From assembly GCA_037178675.1 (NCBI GenBank), contig JAYMGJ010000316.1:1-50898 (forward strand): a DNA stretch of 50,898 nucleotides, given 5' to 3'. Both the position numbers and the translations under genes were made by a program. Of the stretch, positions 1 through 12,800 are shown in pieces (within the stretch, counting starts at the first letter, position 1; each line of letters starts with the position of its first letter). The notes under the pieces were generated by a model that did no database searches, was not told the origin of the DNA, and saw nothing but the letters and a program-made list of their open reading frames with translations. This DNA is from Scleroderma bovista. Its lineage: Eukaryota; Basidiomycota; Agaricomycetes; Boletales; Sclerodermataceae.

Positions 1-1989
1 TCCAGCAATTGTTCCCTCCCCATGGTACATGGGAAGAGCCAACAGAACTCTCAGGTGAAGCAGCATACAATGCCGACCCTTTCAAAGACCTCGACTGGTA
101 TGATACCAGTATACAAGCCCTTATCAAGGAAGCCCTTGACATGCCTCTGCCCACTCCATCTGGAAACATAACACAATACTGTAAGTTTGCATTATTGCCA
201 TCTGTTGCCAGCAAGTCCAAGATCTCATGTTTGTTCACAGCAGCATCTGTTACTTGTCCCCCAGCATCGGCAGTCCTCACACTACCATCCATCCGGTTAC
301 CATCCCCTGAGCTACACTTCTTGTGACCTTTGTCTCCTCAAGTTTCTATGCAGACATCTAACCTGTCACCACCCTCTGGGATCTCTGGGGTCCAGCTCCC
401 GCCATTAACACCTGAATTGCGACACCCATCACTATCACCTACGACTTGCACCACCAGTGTCACAAATTTTTGTGGTACTATAGATGCCCATGATGCTGGT
501 CCTGCATTGCATTGCCTGTCGGTTACTCAAGATACCGCTGGAATACCCGAGGTAGTTGACAATTCATCTTGGCATTTGTGCAACCCTGGATGCCAGACAC
601 TCCCCATCTGTCATAGTGAACCACTCACAGATGCGCAAAAGGCCATGCACTGAATTGCTAATGAGGAACAGAAGTGGAAGAAGGCTGCCCTCGCAGATAC
701 TGTGAAAAAACTAGCAGAAGAACTCAATCAAAAGATCACTGACATTGTGTAGGAACATAGCATGGCTGTTGAAAAGATCTCCAAACTTCTTACTGGCCAC
801 ATCAACTACAAGAAGTTGTGTGAAGTGTTGTTCTCCAATGCTTTAATTCGGGCCAAAGCACTCGAAGTAAATGTGGGTAAGTGTTACATTGGGCATACTT
901 ATTCACTGGGTCAACTAACAATAAATACCTATTGGTAGCCTGAGCACTGGGCTCCAAGTACTCACTTGTACAGCTTCGCCAGATGGTCACTGAAGATCCC
1001 ACCCTACAGAATCTTGATGATCAGGCAAAGATGCAACTCAAAGACGAATTATGGCGACATCAAGCTGAGAAAGGGATGAGTGTCCGCACTACCAATGCTG
1101 CTGCAACACATGATGTCCATGCTACTGTGGATCATATTATTTGAGATGTATGTGACTAGCCTACATTAATATGGACACTCACACTCACTGCAGCTCAATG
1201 GCCTTGCTATGCGAACTGGCATATATGCCACACTCTTTGTCACCAGGGGCCATTCCTACAACATGCACAGTGCAACGTGGTATGGCATGGACAATGCCAT
1301 GGATTTCTGGGAGGATGTCTTGAAGCTGGAACCAGATCAAGTTGCGAAGCAGTTTGAGTTGTGGGGTTGTAGCCAAAATAAGAGTAAGTCGCACTTGTTC
1401 CGCAGTTTCCATGAGTGTGACAGTGCTGCCTAGACATCACCCAATGGGAATCACTGGAGAACATGCAGAGAGAGTGCTTGCACTTGATTGAAACAAGCTT
1501 CTGTATGTCTGCATTTATCCTTTTTTCTCTTGTGGCTAACAGGTTGTACTAGGTCGACTTGTAGGCAATCAGACACAGCTCAACTACCATAACTTCGACA
1601 GTGCAATCAAGCTCAAGCATGGCATTGACAAGAAGGGCTGGCCCAAGACCATTCCCTTCACAAGTCCACACAGCATTGCCAACGTTGAGTTAATCCATCA
1701 GCTTCAAGATGCTCTCAGGGAAAACCAGTGCTATTTTGTCAAGATGTCATCACGGGAACATTAGGACTACATGAAAGACCTTACAGCCCACCAAGAATCT
1801 GGGGAGGTAGTGAAGCCAAGTCACAAAAAGTGTTCCAATGCTGGGGTCCCTCACAAGCACAAACCTACCAAGCAAAGTGGGCACCAATCAAAGCAGACAA
1901 AGGGTGGGAGGGCCACAAAGAGTCACGAATACATATTATCTACTGATGAGGAGGCAGAGGATGGTAATGAGGATGGCATGGGCAAGTAG
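1..1989 (+). pseudogene. Decayed multi-exon gene of a multicopy basidiomycete family of unknown function
   Basis: I recognise the pattern of a large hypothetical-protein family of agaricomycetes, not a known function. The 5' end is cut by the window edge. Readable exons include about 655-876, 945-1147, 1194-1383, 1434-1502 and 1543-1989. Introns with GT...AG borders lie at 877-944, 1148-1193, 1384-1433 and 1503-1542. Typical stretches are VTEDPTLQNLDD, FWEDVLKLEPDQVAKQFELW and LNYHNFDSAIKLKHGIDKKG, followed by a Lys-rich acidic tail ending in EDGNEDGMGK. Three in-frame stops (TAG 750-752, TGA 1142-1144, TAG 1762-1764) and a phase mismatch across the 1503-1542 intron make it a pseudogene. The family call is from remembered sequence pattern; the stops and splice sites are seen directly. 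Confidence 0.7.
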
Positions 1990-2152
1990 AGTAGAGTACT
2001 ATTGTGAATCATTTCTCATATACCCAGGCTGCTTATTGCGAGTCTAAGAAACCAGGGTAGTGTTCAGTGTTGAACATGCGTGGTTGCTGTGCACAATGGT
2101 GAGCATGCAGGATACCCTGGCAGTTGTGCTGCCAATGCTGACGAGTCCTTTG

Positions 2153-2310
2153 AATATTCACATTTATTCATACATTGAAGTTCTGTACAGCACGCCATCA
2201 GCGGTGATGTCACCTAAATATTCACATTTATTTGTATGTTGGAGAACTTGTAATGTCCAATTGATAGTCCATGTCACTTACATAATTATTCACATTTATT
2301 CATATGTTAC
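2153..2310. repeat. Three imperfect ~66-bp AT-rich direct repeats
   Basis: The string ATTCACATTTATT recurs near 2155, 2219 and 2287 with similar surroundings, giving a period of roughly 66 bases. The whole stretch 1990-2428 between the decayed gene and the LTR-like repeat has no supported gene. Confidence 0.6.
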
Positions 2311-2428
2311 TACTGTAGTGCACTTTGCATGTACCCTAGGTATTGGACACTATAAACGGATTGTGGAGCTCCAGAGGAGCACGGATGTGGAAGTCCTGTG
2401 TTGGTAGTAGGGAACCGCACAGGTATGG

Positions 2429-4508
2429 TGTGAGTCAAAGTGTGGATTTGGGTCGGAGTAATAACCCAAACACAACACCAACAAAGGACTACAAATATGT
2501 GCAAGTGGTGGTTTACCTCCACAGTGTCCAGAGAGGATGTGCTGAGGAGGGGGGAAGGGGATCTACACCAACAGGGTGATGCAGACGATGATGCAGGAGC
2601 AATAGATGACGAAGGGGATAGGGGTCTGGACTCTTCCTAAAGCCTAGGAAGTGTCAAAGCGGGGATTGGGCTGACAGAGACTGAAGTAGTGATACTACAC
2701 CTAGAGGTTGGTGCAGCAAAGGGGCAAGGGGGCTCCTGACATCCAGAAGCAATGGGATATGAAGGATAGACAGGCTAGACTCCGCTTGAGCCTAGAGAAA
2801 TACTTGGACTTGAATGGATTGAATAAACTTGAGATATCAGAGCCTTTAGACCTTCACTGAAGCCTACAAGACTCAAAGAGCTGAGGGGATACTGACTGAG
2901 AGAGTCTGAGAGAGGGATAATTTTGTGCAATTGGGTCTCTCATCACTGGGCTGAGCCCAGGGGTTTAAATACATGGGGGGGTACAGCATTAAAGTACAAA
3001 AAGAGAAGGGAGTAAGCAGAATTTGTCAAGGATTGGTAAGGGATTGGTAAGAGCTTTGTAAGGGGTTTGTAAGCGATCAGTAAGCAAGGGATAAGCAGGA
3101 ATGAGTAAGCATAGGAAGCATGAATAAGCTGCTGAGTAAAGGAATGAGTAAGCTGCATGACAAGATTGATTGGTAAGGGAGTGAGTCATCAGCTGAGTAA
3201 TATACCAAAAATGTGAAAGGGATAGAGTAATACTGATGACAAGAGAGCATCAGTAAACAAGGGATGAGTCACTGCACAGCAGAAGGAGTCATTGATGCAC
3301 AGCCTAAGAAGTTTGATGGGGGGCTGTGTACCATCAGGAATTTGATGGGACAACAATGGGGAAGATCTGAGATAAACAGGGGGATTGATCCGAGACAAAA
3401 CAGCCACAAGAAGTGTACCAGGGGTCCAGAGGTCTTTTGGGGGGTCAGCATACACTAAGGTATAGTGCATGTGTTCTAGCGCCGCTGAAGCGCAACCATG
3501 GGCTCCCTTGACGAGCTCTCTTCTGGGAAAGAACGAGAGAGGGTTCTTCTCCCTAATAGCACTATAAAGTGGGGGCATAACTGTCATGGTGCTGGGGGAC
3601 ATCATCTGAAAGTAGGGAAGCAGATGGAGTATTGAATTTGATGCATCCAGGGAAGCGAGACAAACGACAGAGGAAGATGGACATGGCAAGTATCTGGGAG
3701 GAAGGGACCATAGGCTGAGGGCTCAGGGGACACAGAGACGACCAGAGAAGACTTCTCAAGCTTGACAATAGACCTCAGATGACCAAAGTATGTCCTTGAT
3801 GCAGGACTGACAAGGAGAACATGCTGACCGAGAACAAGAGGGACTGAGGGAGCAGGCTGGGAAGATATGTGCCAGACAGTGCACAGGAACTCTGGGAGAG
3901 GCTGTCCTAAGAGCAGGACATAGTGGAGATCTGCAGCAATAGCAGAGAAATGATCCAGAGAAAATACGGACTCCATAGTGAGCGATGAAGCGAATGTCTG
4001 GATTGTGGGGGGAATATCTCCATGGGAAATAAACAGATTTGTGTCAGAACTTGACAGGCAGATAGACCACGTTCTAGGCTCTCTGATGGTATAGTCATGT
4101 GCCTGATAGCTTCAGAAACGATGGAGCTATTCAAAATATCGGAATGCCGGCACTGGGCACCTAAAAATGACATTTTGGTGCTAAAAATCATTTCTTCTCT
4201 TTCTCCTTCATTTCTTCATCAATTCTTCAGCTTCTTTGATCGTTCTTGTATGGGAGTTGGACTGCAGATGTGTGCATTCCTTTCTCATACCACAATTGAC
4301 ATTATTCCTTCAGTTTCTTCTGCTTCTTGGCGGTTCTCATGCAATAGATGACTGTCTGCATTGGCATTCATCTCTCACATCAGGATAGTCTTCTTGTGTG
4401 ATAGATGGCTATGATGAGGGTCCGTCATGCTTATCCTTCGCATAAGGATCATTCGATATAGGTGTTATCTTCCATGTTCACTGTACCAAACCTGTTTGGT
4501 GCGTGACA
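2429..4508 (-). repeat. Long LTR-like repeat, copy A (about 2.08 kb)
   Basis: On the minus strand it begins TGTCACGCACC at 4508 and ends near GACTCACA at 2429, so it has TG...CA ends. It matches 5471-7570 in inverted orientation over its whole length, with scattered substitutions. A TATA-like TATTTAAACCCC and the block CTGGGCTCAGCCCAG sit about a quarter of the length from the 3' end, as expected for a retroelement promoter. An ACAGG pentamer occurs just outside the 5' end (4509-4513) and again at 2419-2423, five bases off the apparent 3' end, so the target duplication is only a candidate. The open frames inside match no protein I know. The most economical reading is a solo LTR of a long-LTR retrotransposon. 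Confidence 0.6.
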
Positions 4509-5470
4509 ACAGGCACGTTAACACCTGCAAACGGAATGGAACATGTCAGAATGCGCCAAAATGGATCGAAGTCTCGAAACTCACTGAATACACACAAGAT
4601 CGTGAAGCCCGAGCTCACCGGTCACTGCAAATGGGTTAGCGCAGGCAGTATCATCGTGTACATACCACTGAGCGTGCCAATCAACAATTCAAGTTGAATG
4701 TTCATCTTTGGATGAGTTGATGGTGAGGTGGAGCAAGTTGCAGGGAGCATTGGGGGCAAGAAGGTCAACGATGGGGTTGGAAACCATGATGAACAGAGCG
4801 GTGACGTGGATGGCACAACGAGCGGCAGCAGCATTGACTCGAAACAAGTCAAAACAGCGCTGCTGGCTGCAGACAGTCAGTATACATGCTACAGGTCGAG
4901 AGCCCAAGGGAATGGCTCACCTTTGCCGTCCAAGCCACCCATCCAACCCGCAGACTGACCGTACAGACCTGCTAGATGGCAACATTGACGCGGATCACTC
5001 AAGATTGAGCGAATAAATGACAAAAAGGTCAGCCAAACACAACAAGCCAAAACGACTCACCAGATACGCACCAGCACAGCACAGCCACCTGACATCCTCT
5101 CGCAACACTCCAACAGGGTCATTGGACCCATCCGACAATGCGGTCGAATCAAATTTGCACCTACAAACATCAGCCCAATGCAAAACGGTGAAACAGCCTA
5201 CCTGAGACACGATCTGATCACACAGCCATGTGGGGACAACCTGCAACATTTGTATAGGGTCCATAGACACAAGTGTCAATGCGGACAGCGGAAAACGTGA
5301 TCTACAAACATCAGTCGAATGCCAGAAGATGAGAAGACTTACCAAGGGCTCTACAAGCCCACATTCACCTCCTCCCATGCGATGTGGGCGATCCCTCATG
5401 ATCCACGCCCATTGGACATCTTCTATACAGCCTTCAGAAGTTGAAGAAGAACCTGCAAAATGTTAGCCGC
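4509..5470 (-). other. Intron-dense coding-like island between two opposed LTR-like repeats
   Basis: I do not recognise a gene family. On the minus strand several introns with good borders alternate with exons of 60-110 bases. Two of the introns (starting GTAAGTCTTCTC near 5340 and GTAGGCTGTTTC near 5200) both end in GATGTTTGTAG. The exons between them resemble each other: one contains LTLVSMDPIQMLQ and the next ALSDGSNDPVGVLR, suggesting tandem exon-intron duplication. A further exon contains APNAPCNLLHLTINSS. Frames stay open in each exon but I could not define a confident start or a continuous product. It may be a host gene remnant or an element-internal gene. Confidence 0.35.
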
Positions 5471-7570
5471 TGTCACGCACCAAACAGGTTTGGTACAGTG
5501 AACATGGAAGATAATGCCTATATCAAATGATCCTTATGCGAAGGATAGGCACAACAGACCCTCATCATAGCCATCTATCACACAAGAAGACTATTCTGAT
5601 GCAAGAGATGAATGCCAACGCTGACAGTCATCCCTCACACAAGAACCATCAAGAAGCAGAAGAAACTGAAGGAATAACATCATTATGGTATGAGAAAGGA
5701 ATGCACACCTCTGCAGTCCAACTCCCATATCAGAATGGTCAAAGAAGCCGAAGAATTGATGGAGAAATGAAGGAGAAAGAGAAGAAATGATTTTTAGTGC
5801 CCAAATGTCATTTTTAGGCACCCAGTGCCGGCATTCCGATATTTTGAATAGCTCCACCATTTCTTAAGCTATCGGGCACATGACTATACTGTCAGAGAGC
5901 CTAGAACGTGGTCTATCTGCCTGTCAAGTTCCGACGCAAATCCATTCATTTCCCACGGAGATATTCCCCCTGCAATCCAGACGTTTGTCTCATCACTCAC
6001 TATGGAGTCTGTATTTTCTCTGGATTGTTTCTCTGCTATTGCTGCAGATCTCCACTATGTCCTGCTCTTAGGACAGCCTCTCCCAGAGTTCCCGTGCACT
6101 GTCTGGCACATATCTTCCCAGCCTGCTCCCTCAGTCCCCCTTGTTCTCGGCCAGCACGTTCTCCTTGTCAGTCCTGCATCAAGGATGTACTTTGGTCATC
6201 TCAGGTCTATTGTCAAGCTTGAAAAGTCTTCTCTGGTCGTCTCTGTGTCCCCTGAGCCCTCAGCCTATGGTCCCTTCCTCCCAGATACTTGCCATATCCA
6301 TCTTCCTCTGTTGTTCGTCTCACTTCCCTGGATGCGTCGAATTCAGTACTCTGTCCGCTTCCCCACTTTCAGACAGCATCCCTCAGCACCATGACAGTTA
6401 TACCCCCCCACTTTATAGTGCTGTTAGGAAGAAGAACCCTCTCTCATTCTTTCCCAGAAGAGAGCTCATCAAGGGAGCCCATGGTTGCACTTCAGTGGCA
6501 CTAGAACATATGCACTATACCTTAGTGTATGCTGACCCCCCCAGAGACCTCTGGACCCCTGGTACTCTTCTTGTGGCTGTTCTGTCTCGGATCAATTCCC
6601 CTATTTATCCCAGGTCTTCCCTATTGTTCTCCCATCAAATTCCTGATGGTACACAGCCTCCCATCAAACTTCTTGGGCAGTGCATCAATGACTTCTTCTG
6701 CTGTGCAAGTGACTTATCCCTTGCTTACTGATGCTCTCCTGTCATCAGTATTACTCTATCCCTTTCGCATTTTTGGTATATTACTCAGCTGATGACCCAC
6801 TCCCTTACCAATCAGTCTTGTCATGCAGCTTACTCATTCCTTTACTCAGCAGTTTATTCATGCTCCCTATGCTTACTCATTCCTGCTTATGCCTTGCTTA
6901 CTGATCGCTTACAAACCCCTTACAAAGCTCTTACCAATCCCTTACCAATCCTTGACAAATTCTGCTTATTCCCTTCTCTTTTTGTACTTCAATGCTGTGT
7001 CCCCCCATGTATTTAAACCCCTGGGCTCAGCCCAGTGAAAAAAGACCCAATAGCACAAAATTATCCCTCTCTCAGACTCTCTCAATCAGTATCCCCTCAG
7101 CTCTTTGAGTCTTGTAGGCTTCAGTGAAGGTCTAAAGACTCTGTTATTCAAGTTTTATTCAATCTATTCAAGTCAAAGTCTTTCTCTAGGCTCAAGTGGA
7201 GTCTAGCCTGTCAATCCTTCATATCCCATTGCCCCTGGACGTCAGGAGCCCCCTTGCCCCTCTGCTGCACCAATCTCTAGGTGTAGTATCGCTACTTCAG
7301 TCCCAGTCAACTCAATCCCCACTTTGACACTTCCTAGGCTTTAGGAAGAGTCTAGACCCCTATCCCCTTCGTCCTCTATTACTCCTGTACCCCAGGAGTA
7401 TCCTGCATCACTGTCTGCATCACCCCATTGGTGTAGATCCCCTTCCCCCCTCCTCAGCATATCCTCTCTGGACACCACAGAGGCAAACCACCACTCGCAC
7501 TTTTTCATAGTCCTTTGTTGGTGTTGTGTTTGGGTTGTTGTTTTGACCTAAACCCACACTTTGACTCACA
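5471..7570 (+). repeat. Long LTR-like repeat, copy B (about 2.1 kb)
   Basis: It starts TGTCACGCACC at 5471 and ends GACTCACA at 7570. The bases CCGC occur immediately before (5467-5470) and after (7571-7574), a plausible 4-base target duplication. A TATA-like TGTATTTAAACCCC lies near 7008, followed by CTCAGCCCAG. It is the inverted partner of 2429-4508. Several open frames run through it on both strands, but the same frames are disrupted in the partner and none matches a known protein, so I treat it as non-coding LTR. Confidence 0.6.
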
Positions 7571-7838
7571 CCGCGACGATGACAAGTCTATCACATCAAA
7601 TACACACCTGAGTGCAAACAGATCAACAATGCACAACGCATTCATCACAACCACATGACTTACCAAATCTGGTAACAACATTGCAGTCACTCAAACCTTC
7701 GCATCAAAAGCCTCGGACTCTTGAGCAATGGACTACATTCATTTGGAACCATTAAGTACACATTCATTTGACTTTTTACACCTTTGGTTTCATTTATTTT
7801 TCTACTGTCCCTACTAACACATGCTGTTTAAGGGAGTG
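7571..7838 (+). other. Retroelement 3' remnant ending in a polypurine tract
   Basis: This stretch holds no supported gene. Its last bases, TTTAAGGGAGTG, lie directly before the LTR that starts at 7839 and look like the polypurine tract of an LTR retrotransposon. If so, 7839-8137 is a 3' LTR rather than a solo LTR, and the rest of its element has been lost or displaced. Confidence 0.45.
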
Positions 7839-8137
7839 TGTTGAAAGTTAACCAGCATGTGTTACTGGTACTTCAGCGCGTGACCGCACGATGCTTACAT
7901 AAGAATTTCGAGCCCACTATACACAGTATCTATTTTCTATTAGTCCCTCAGTAGCTTGAACATCTACTGAGGGTAAGTAGTCCATTACACACTCATTTCT
8001 ACACATACTCCCTTGTAGTAGTTACTACAGGTACTACTCTAATATAGTAGCTTGAACATCTACTGAGGTTACTACAGGGTTACCAATTTCCTACCACAGC
8101 TTCTGTCCTTTAGGTCCACTGTAGCAACCCCCCAACA
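7839..8137 (+). repeat. Short LTR (299 bp), Ty1/copia-like ends
   Basis: It starts TGTTGAAAG and ends CCCCAACA. It contains CTTACATAAG, a TATA-like signal, and a hairpin with 9-bp perfect arms CCTCAGTAG / CTACTGAGG. Part of the hairpin sequence (AGTAGCTTGAACATCTACTGAGG) is repeated near 8047. I find no 5-base target duplication, and a purine tract precedes it. The same start and hairpin design recur in the 301-bp element at 26910-27210, so the two belong to related families. Confidence 0.65.
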
Positions 8138-9489
8138 CACTTTTTCCAAGAAGCCTTAGTTATTGGATATCTCTTTTTCATGGACATACCTAGGTCCTGT
8201 CTGTTGGACTATATACTGAGGGGACTAATCTGGCTGGGTGCACTGTACAGGGATGGACACCTGAGGTACCGTCATACCAATGGATTGTCGATGCAACCAC
8301 CACCATCAGCAACAGGAATGATGACCCCACCACAGATGACAGACAATGCAGCCACCACCACCAGCATCAACAGTGACCCCACCAGCCACCACCTGCATCA
8401 ACAATGTGACCACCACCACCAGCATCAACAGCATGGGCACCAGTGATGACACCCACCAATGCAACAGGTGTTGATGACAACAATGACAACAAATTTATTA
8501 CTTAGTTATTTAGTACTTGTATGATTTGACTCAATCAAACTTATTCATCTTATTAGTTTTGTGTGATCTTGAGTTTTTTTATTGGTGTTATTGCTACTAT
8601 ACTCTACTGAATTTATTGCACTTGTACTGGATTGACTGGAGTACCTGTCATGATTGTGGAAGCCTGGGCCAGTCTGTCATTGCTGTGTAAGCCTGGGCCA
8701 GACTTGCCAAACTAGGTGCTTGGCTAAGCAAAAGGGCTGGTTTGCTGATGTAATGATCAAGATTTGTGAGCTTGTCTCAGAGAGAAGTTACCATTGAGGT
8801 GCTCTGGGGTGATCCCCAGCTCATCCTCTAGCTCATCTAGTGGATTATACTTATCATCTATTGGCTGAGGCTCATTGGAAGGGTCCATGGTGATCTGGTA
8901 GTGGAATGTCAAGGTGTGGAAACAGGAGGAGCATGCTGGAGGCAGGGTATCCTGTGTCATTCCCAATTTGGAAGCATGCAACTTGCGAGTCAAAAAGATT
9001 CATGCAATCTCATTATACTTGGGAATGACTGTAATATGCAGCACAATCTTTTCAGGGCTTGTTCATATGATTCCATGACAATATTTAATTTGATGTATCT
9101 ACCCTCCCCTTAATTGGCACCCTAGCCCAACATCATACATTGCAATAATATCCTAGTAGCTAGTGAACCCTATCAACTGATGACAAGTCATCTGGGGCCC
9201 TCTGTCTGCTGGCCCATGATACTTGGCTTATTTTCACCCTTGGGTGGCCATGTAAGACAGCCTAAGTGGGTGCATGGGCTTCAAAAAGAGTAGTGCAAGA
9301 GTAGTGAAAGCATAGCAAAGAAGTGTAGTAGAAGTCTATCAAAACAATGTAGGAAAAGTGTAATGTTGATTTGGAAAAATGAGTATAGGCAAAAAGCATA
9401 GTGGAAGTGATGTGTAGTGTTTGATCTGATTTTGTGCAAATCATGGATACCTTGCAAAACATACCATCTGATCTGCACAAATGACACAT
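8138..9489. other. No supported gene; simple and short repeats
   Basis: Around 8290-8450 the sequence is rich in CCACCACC and AGCATCAACA motifs that give low-complexity His/Gln/Thr/Pro frames. Around 8650-8710 the phrase AAGCCTGGGCCAG occurs twice. A minus-strand frame at 8757-8993 (78 residues, containing DKYNPLDELEDELGITPEHL) looks moderately protein-like but has no flanking exons that I can join, so it is not called. Confidence 0.5.
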
Positions 9490-9755
9490 AGCAGGAAACC
9501 ATGATTTGTGCAAATCAGTGTGTATGGTGTGTGCAAGTCAGAGGGTTTGGTTTTGCGCAAATCAATGGGTATGTGATTTGTGCAAATCAGAGGGTATGGT
9601 TTTGCACAAATCAGTGTGTATAGTTTGTACAAATCATACAAACCATGATTTGTGCAAATCAGTGCATATGGTGTGCACAAATCATGGTTTGTATGATGTG
9701 CACAAATGAATGGGTATGGGGTTTGCACAAATCAGTGGGTGTGTAATTTGTGCAA
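9490..9755. repeat. Minisatellite based on TTTGTGCAAATCA
   Basis: About ten imperfect units of roughly 24-30 bases, built on TTTGTGCAAATCAGTG plus TGTATGGT variants, run from about 9500 to 9755. Some units carry CACAAATCATG in the opposite sense, so parts can form short hairpins. It lies 100-350 bases downstream of the NLR1 stop codon. Confidence 0.7.
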
Positions 9756-9854
9756 GTTTCTTGTGAAAATCTCTTATTTTGCACTAAATAGTGGATCAAA
9801 TGTTGGGATAACCCTGTCCAACCCTAACCAACTTAACAAATAGATATAGAATAA

Positions 9855-12800
9855 CTAATTATCCTCAGGAACAGGTGTGTAACATCTATGCCAAACAGGG
9901 CCATGAGCCATCTTGCTCAAATCAAGCTCAGGAATACCTCTTGGAATTATCAGATGTGTCCATGGAGTATAGAGAAACAATTTATGGTATGATGGAGGCA
10001 CCCACAGCAACAGTTTTCCATTGGGACCCACAATCCAGCCATCATTCTGCAGATGAATCAGGTCTCGATAGTCCACATTGACATTGGACATGTTAATGAA
10101 AAGACTCTGAGCATCATGGAGTGCATGTGCAGCTGAAGATGAGAAGTGGATTGGTGAGAGTGTACTTGAGAGGGAATTTGTGGTTTGCTCTTCAAGGGTG
10201 TTGCCCACCTGCCCACCTGTCTGTGCATCCCAAAGTCGGATTGTCTTATCATCTGAACCTGACACAATGTGCCTTCCATCTGGTGAGAATGCAACTGACT
10301 GGACTGAGGAGGTGTGCCCTTGGAGGGGGTTGCCCACCTGGCCACCTGTCTGTGCATCCCAAAGTTGGATTGTCTTATCCCAAGAACCTGACACAATGTG
10401 CCTTCCATCTGGTGAGAATGCAACTGACTCGACTGAGGAGGTGTGCCCTTGGAGGGGGTTGCCCACCTGCCCACCTGTCTGTACATCCCAAAGTCGGATT
10501 GTCTTATCTGAAGAACCTGACACAATGTGCCTTCCATCTGGTGAGAATGCAACTGACCAGACTGAGTCTGTGTGCCCTTGGAGGGGGTTGCCCACCTGCC
10601 CACCTGTCTGTACATCCCAAAGTCGGATTGTCTTATCTGAAGAACCTGACACAATGTGCCTTCCATCTGGTGAGAATGCAACTGACCAGACTGAGTCTGT
10701 GTGCCCTTGGAGGGGGTTGCCCACCTGACCACTTGTCTGTGCATCCCAAAGTTGGATTGTACAATCCCAAGAACCTGACACAATGTGCCTTCCATCTGGT
10801 GAGAATGCAACTGACCTGACTGAGTCTGTGTTCCCTTGGAGGGGGTTGCCCACCTGGCTACCTGTCTGTGCATCCCAAAGTTGGATTGTCTCATCCAAAG
10901 AACCTGACACAATGTGCCTTCCATCTGGTGAGAATGCAACTGACTGGACTGAGGAGGTGTGCCATTGGAGGGGGTTGCCCACCTGGCTACCTGTCTGTGC
11001 ATCCCAAAGTCGGATTGTACAATCCCAAGAACCTGACACAATGTGCCTTCCATCTGGTGAGAATGCAACTGACTGGACTGAGGAGGTGTGCCCTTGGAGG
11101 GGGTTGCCCACCTGGCCACCTGTCTGTGCATCCCAAAGTCGGATTGTCTTATCCCAAGAACCTGACACAATGTGCCTTCCATCTGGTGAGAATGCAACTG
11201 ACCAGACTGAGTCTGTGTGCCCTTGGAGGGGGTTGCCCACCTGCCCACCTGTCTGTACATCCCAAAGTCGGATTGTCTTATCTGAAGAACCTGACACAAT
11301 GTGCCTTCCATCTGGTGAGAATGCAACTGACCAGACTGAGGAGGTGTGCCATTGGAGGGGGTTGCCCACCTGACCACCTGTCTTTGCATCCCAAAGTTGG
11401 ATTGTCTTATCCTCTGAACCTGACACAATGTGCCTTCCATCTGGTGAGAATGCAACTGAGTTGACTGAGGAGTGCCCTTGGAGGGGGTTGCCCACCTGGC
11501 CACCTGTCTGTGCATCCCAAAGTCGGATTGTCTTATCCCAAGAACCTGACACAATGTGCCTTCCATCTGGTGAGAATGCAACTGACCTGACTGAGTCTGT
11601 GTGCCCTTGTAGGGGGTTGCCCACCTGACCACCTGTCTGTGCATCCCAAAGTTGGATTGTACAATCCCAAGAACCTGACACAATGTGCCTTCCATCTGGT
11701 GAGAATACAACTGACAAGACTGGGCCAGTGTGCCCTTGGAGGGGGTTGCCCACCTGACCACCTGTCTGTGCATCCCAAAGTCGGATTGTACAATCCCAAG
11801 AACCTGACACAATGTGCCTTCCATCTGGTGAGAATGCAACTGACCAGACAAAGTCTGTGTGCCCTTGAAGAATCTGTTGATTCCTGGGCCAGTCATCCTG
11901 TTGTCCTACAGCAACTTGTGCAATTCCTGCAAACCTTTCCATCTGAGATCTTGCCAATATTGACTTTGATGGTGAAAATGGCAATGCTGACAAGTACAGG
12001 TGTGGTGTGCTCTTGTCAATGATCCCAGCAAAGTTCTCCACAAATTTGATCCCATCCTTGATGAACATCAAGAGTTCTTCATACCCCATTCTTCTGTGCT
12101 AATTCAATGTTAGTGGGATGACATTCCATGTTGCACATGAATAGACTCACTTGCAACCATCCCTCAGCAGAGATCAGTGCCTTACAGGCCTCCCTAATCA
12201 ACTTTGATACACCAAGGGCCTCCAACCAAAATAACATCTGTTCTCCAGTGACAAGCCCCCTCACTAATTGTGCCAGGTCTGGATCAAATGGTGCACCTTG
12301 GAGATGGGTTGCCCAGAATCGACACGAATACAACAGATGTGGTGGAATGTTGTCTTCGACCCTCTTTTCCAAGTCTGCCACCTCTGAGTTGGAGATGTAT
12401 GATGTTTCCAGTTTGCAGATGTTGAAATGAAGGCCAGCTTGCATGACAGAAAGTGAAGCAACAACAAGATTATGGTGTGCATCACCCTGCTGAATAAAGA
12501 ACTCTCCACTTCGCTTTTCATCGAGCAAAAAATCATAGAACGAAGCATGCAGGGGGCGGACAGGAGTAGATACCTCACTGACACCAGCAAGTAGTGATGC
12601 CATGAAGTTGAGGATAAATCCTACAGGATAGCGGTCATCCTCCCGGGGAAACCTGTCACGCATAAAGTCCAATGCACTGATAGGGAGCGGCTCCTTCAAC
12701 CACAGGATCTGCCGCATGACCGAACGAAAGTCCCGGCGATCATCGGAACCTCGGAAAAGATCCTTCAAAAATGTGATATACATTTCGTCGAGAAGAGTCC

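Noticed and set aside
1384..1542. A single 159-base intron in the first decayed gene
   Set aside because: The middle 69 bases read in frame as ITQWESLENMQRECLHLIE, which fits the family, so two short introns around a small exon explain it better.
2429..7570. One giant 5.1-kb DNA transposon with 2.1-kb terminal inverted repeats
   Set aside because: Each arm has TG...CA ends in the orientation of an LTR, an internal TATA-like promoter and its own candidate target duplication. No transposase or shared outer duplication is visible. I kept this only as an alternative.
8757..8993. Possible small minus-strand gene containing DKYNPLDELEDELG
   Set aside because: Composition is protein-like, but I cannot find a joined exon, promoter or relative. 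It could be a retroelement scrap.
10121..11896. Long open frames on both strands across the WD40 array, with repeated CLPSGENATD- and HSHQMEGTLCQV-type peptides
   Set aside because: They exist because a 129-base near-identical unit keeps any stop-free frame open. The WD40 frame has the domain, the splice site and the conserved tail; the others do not.
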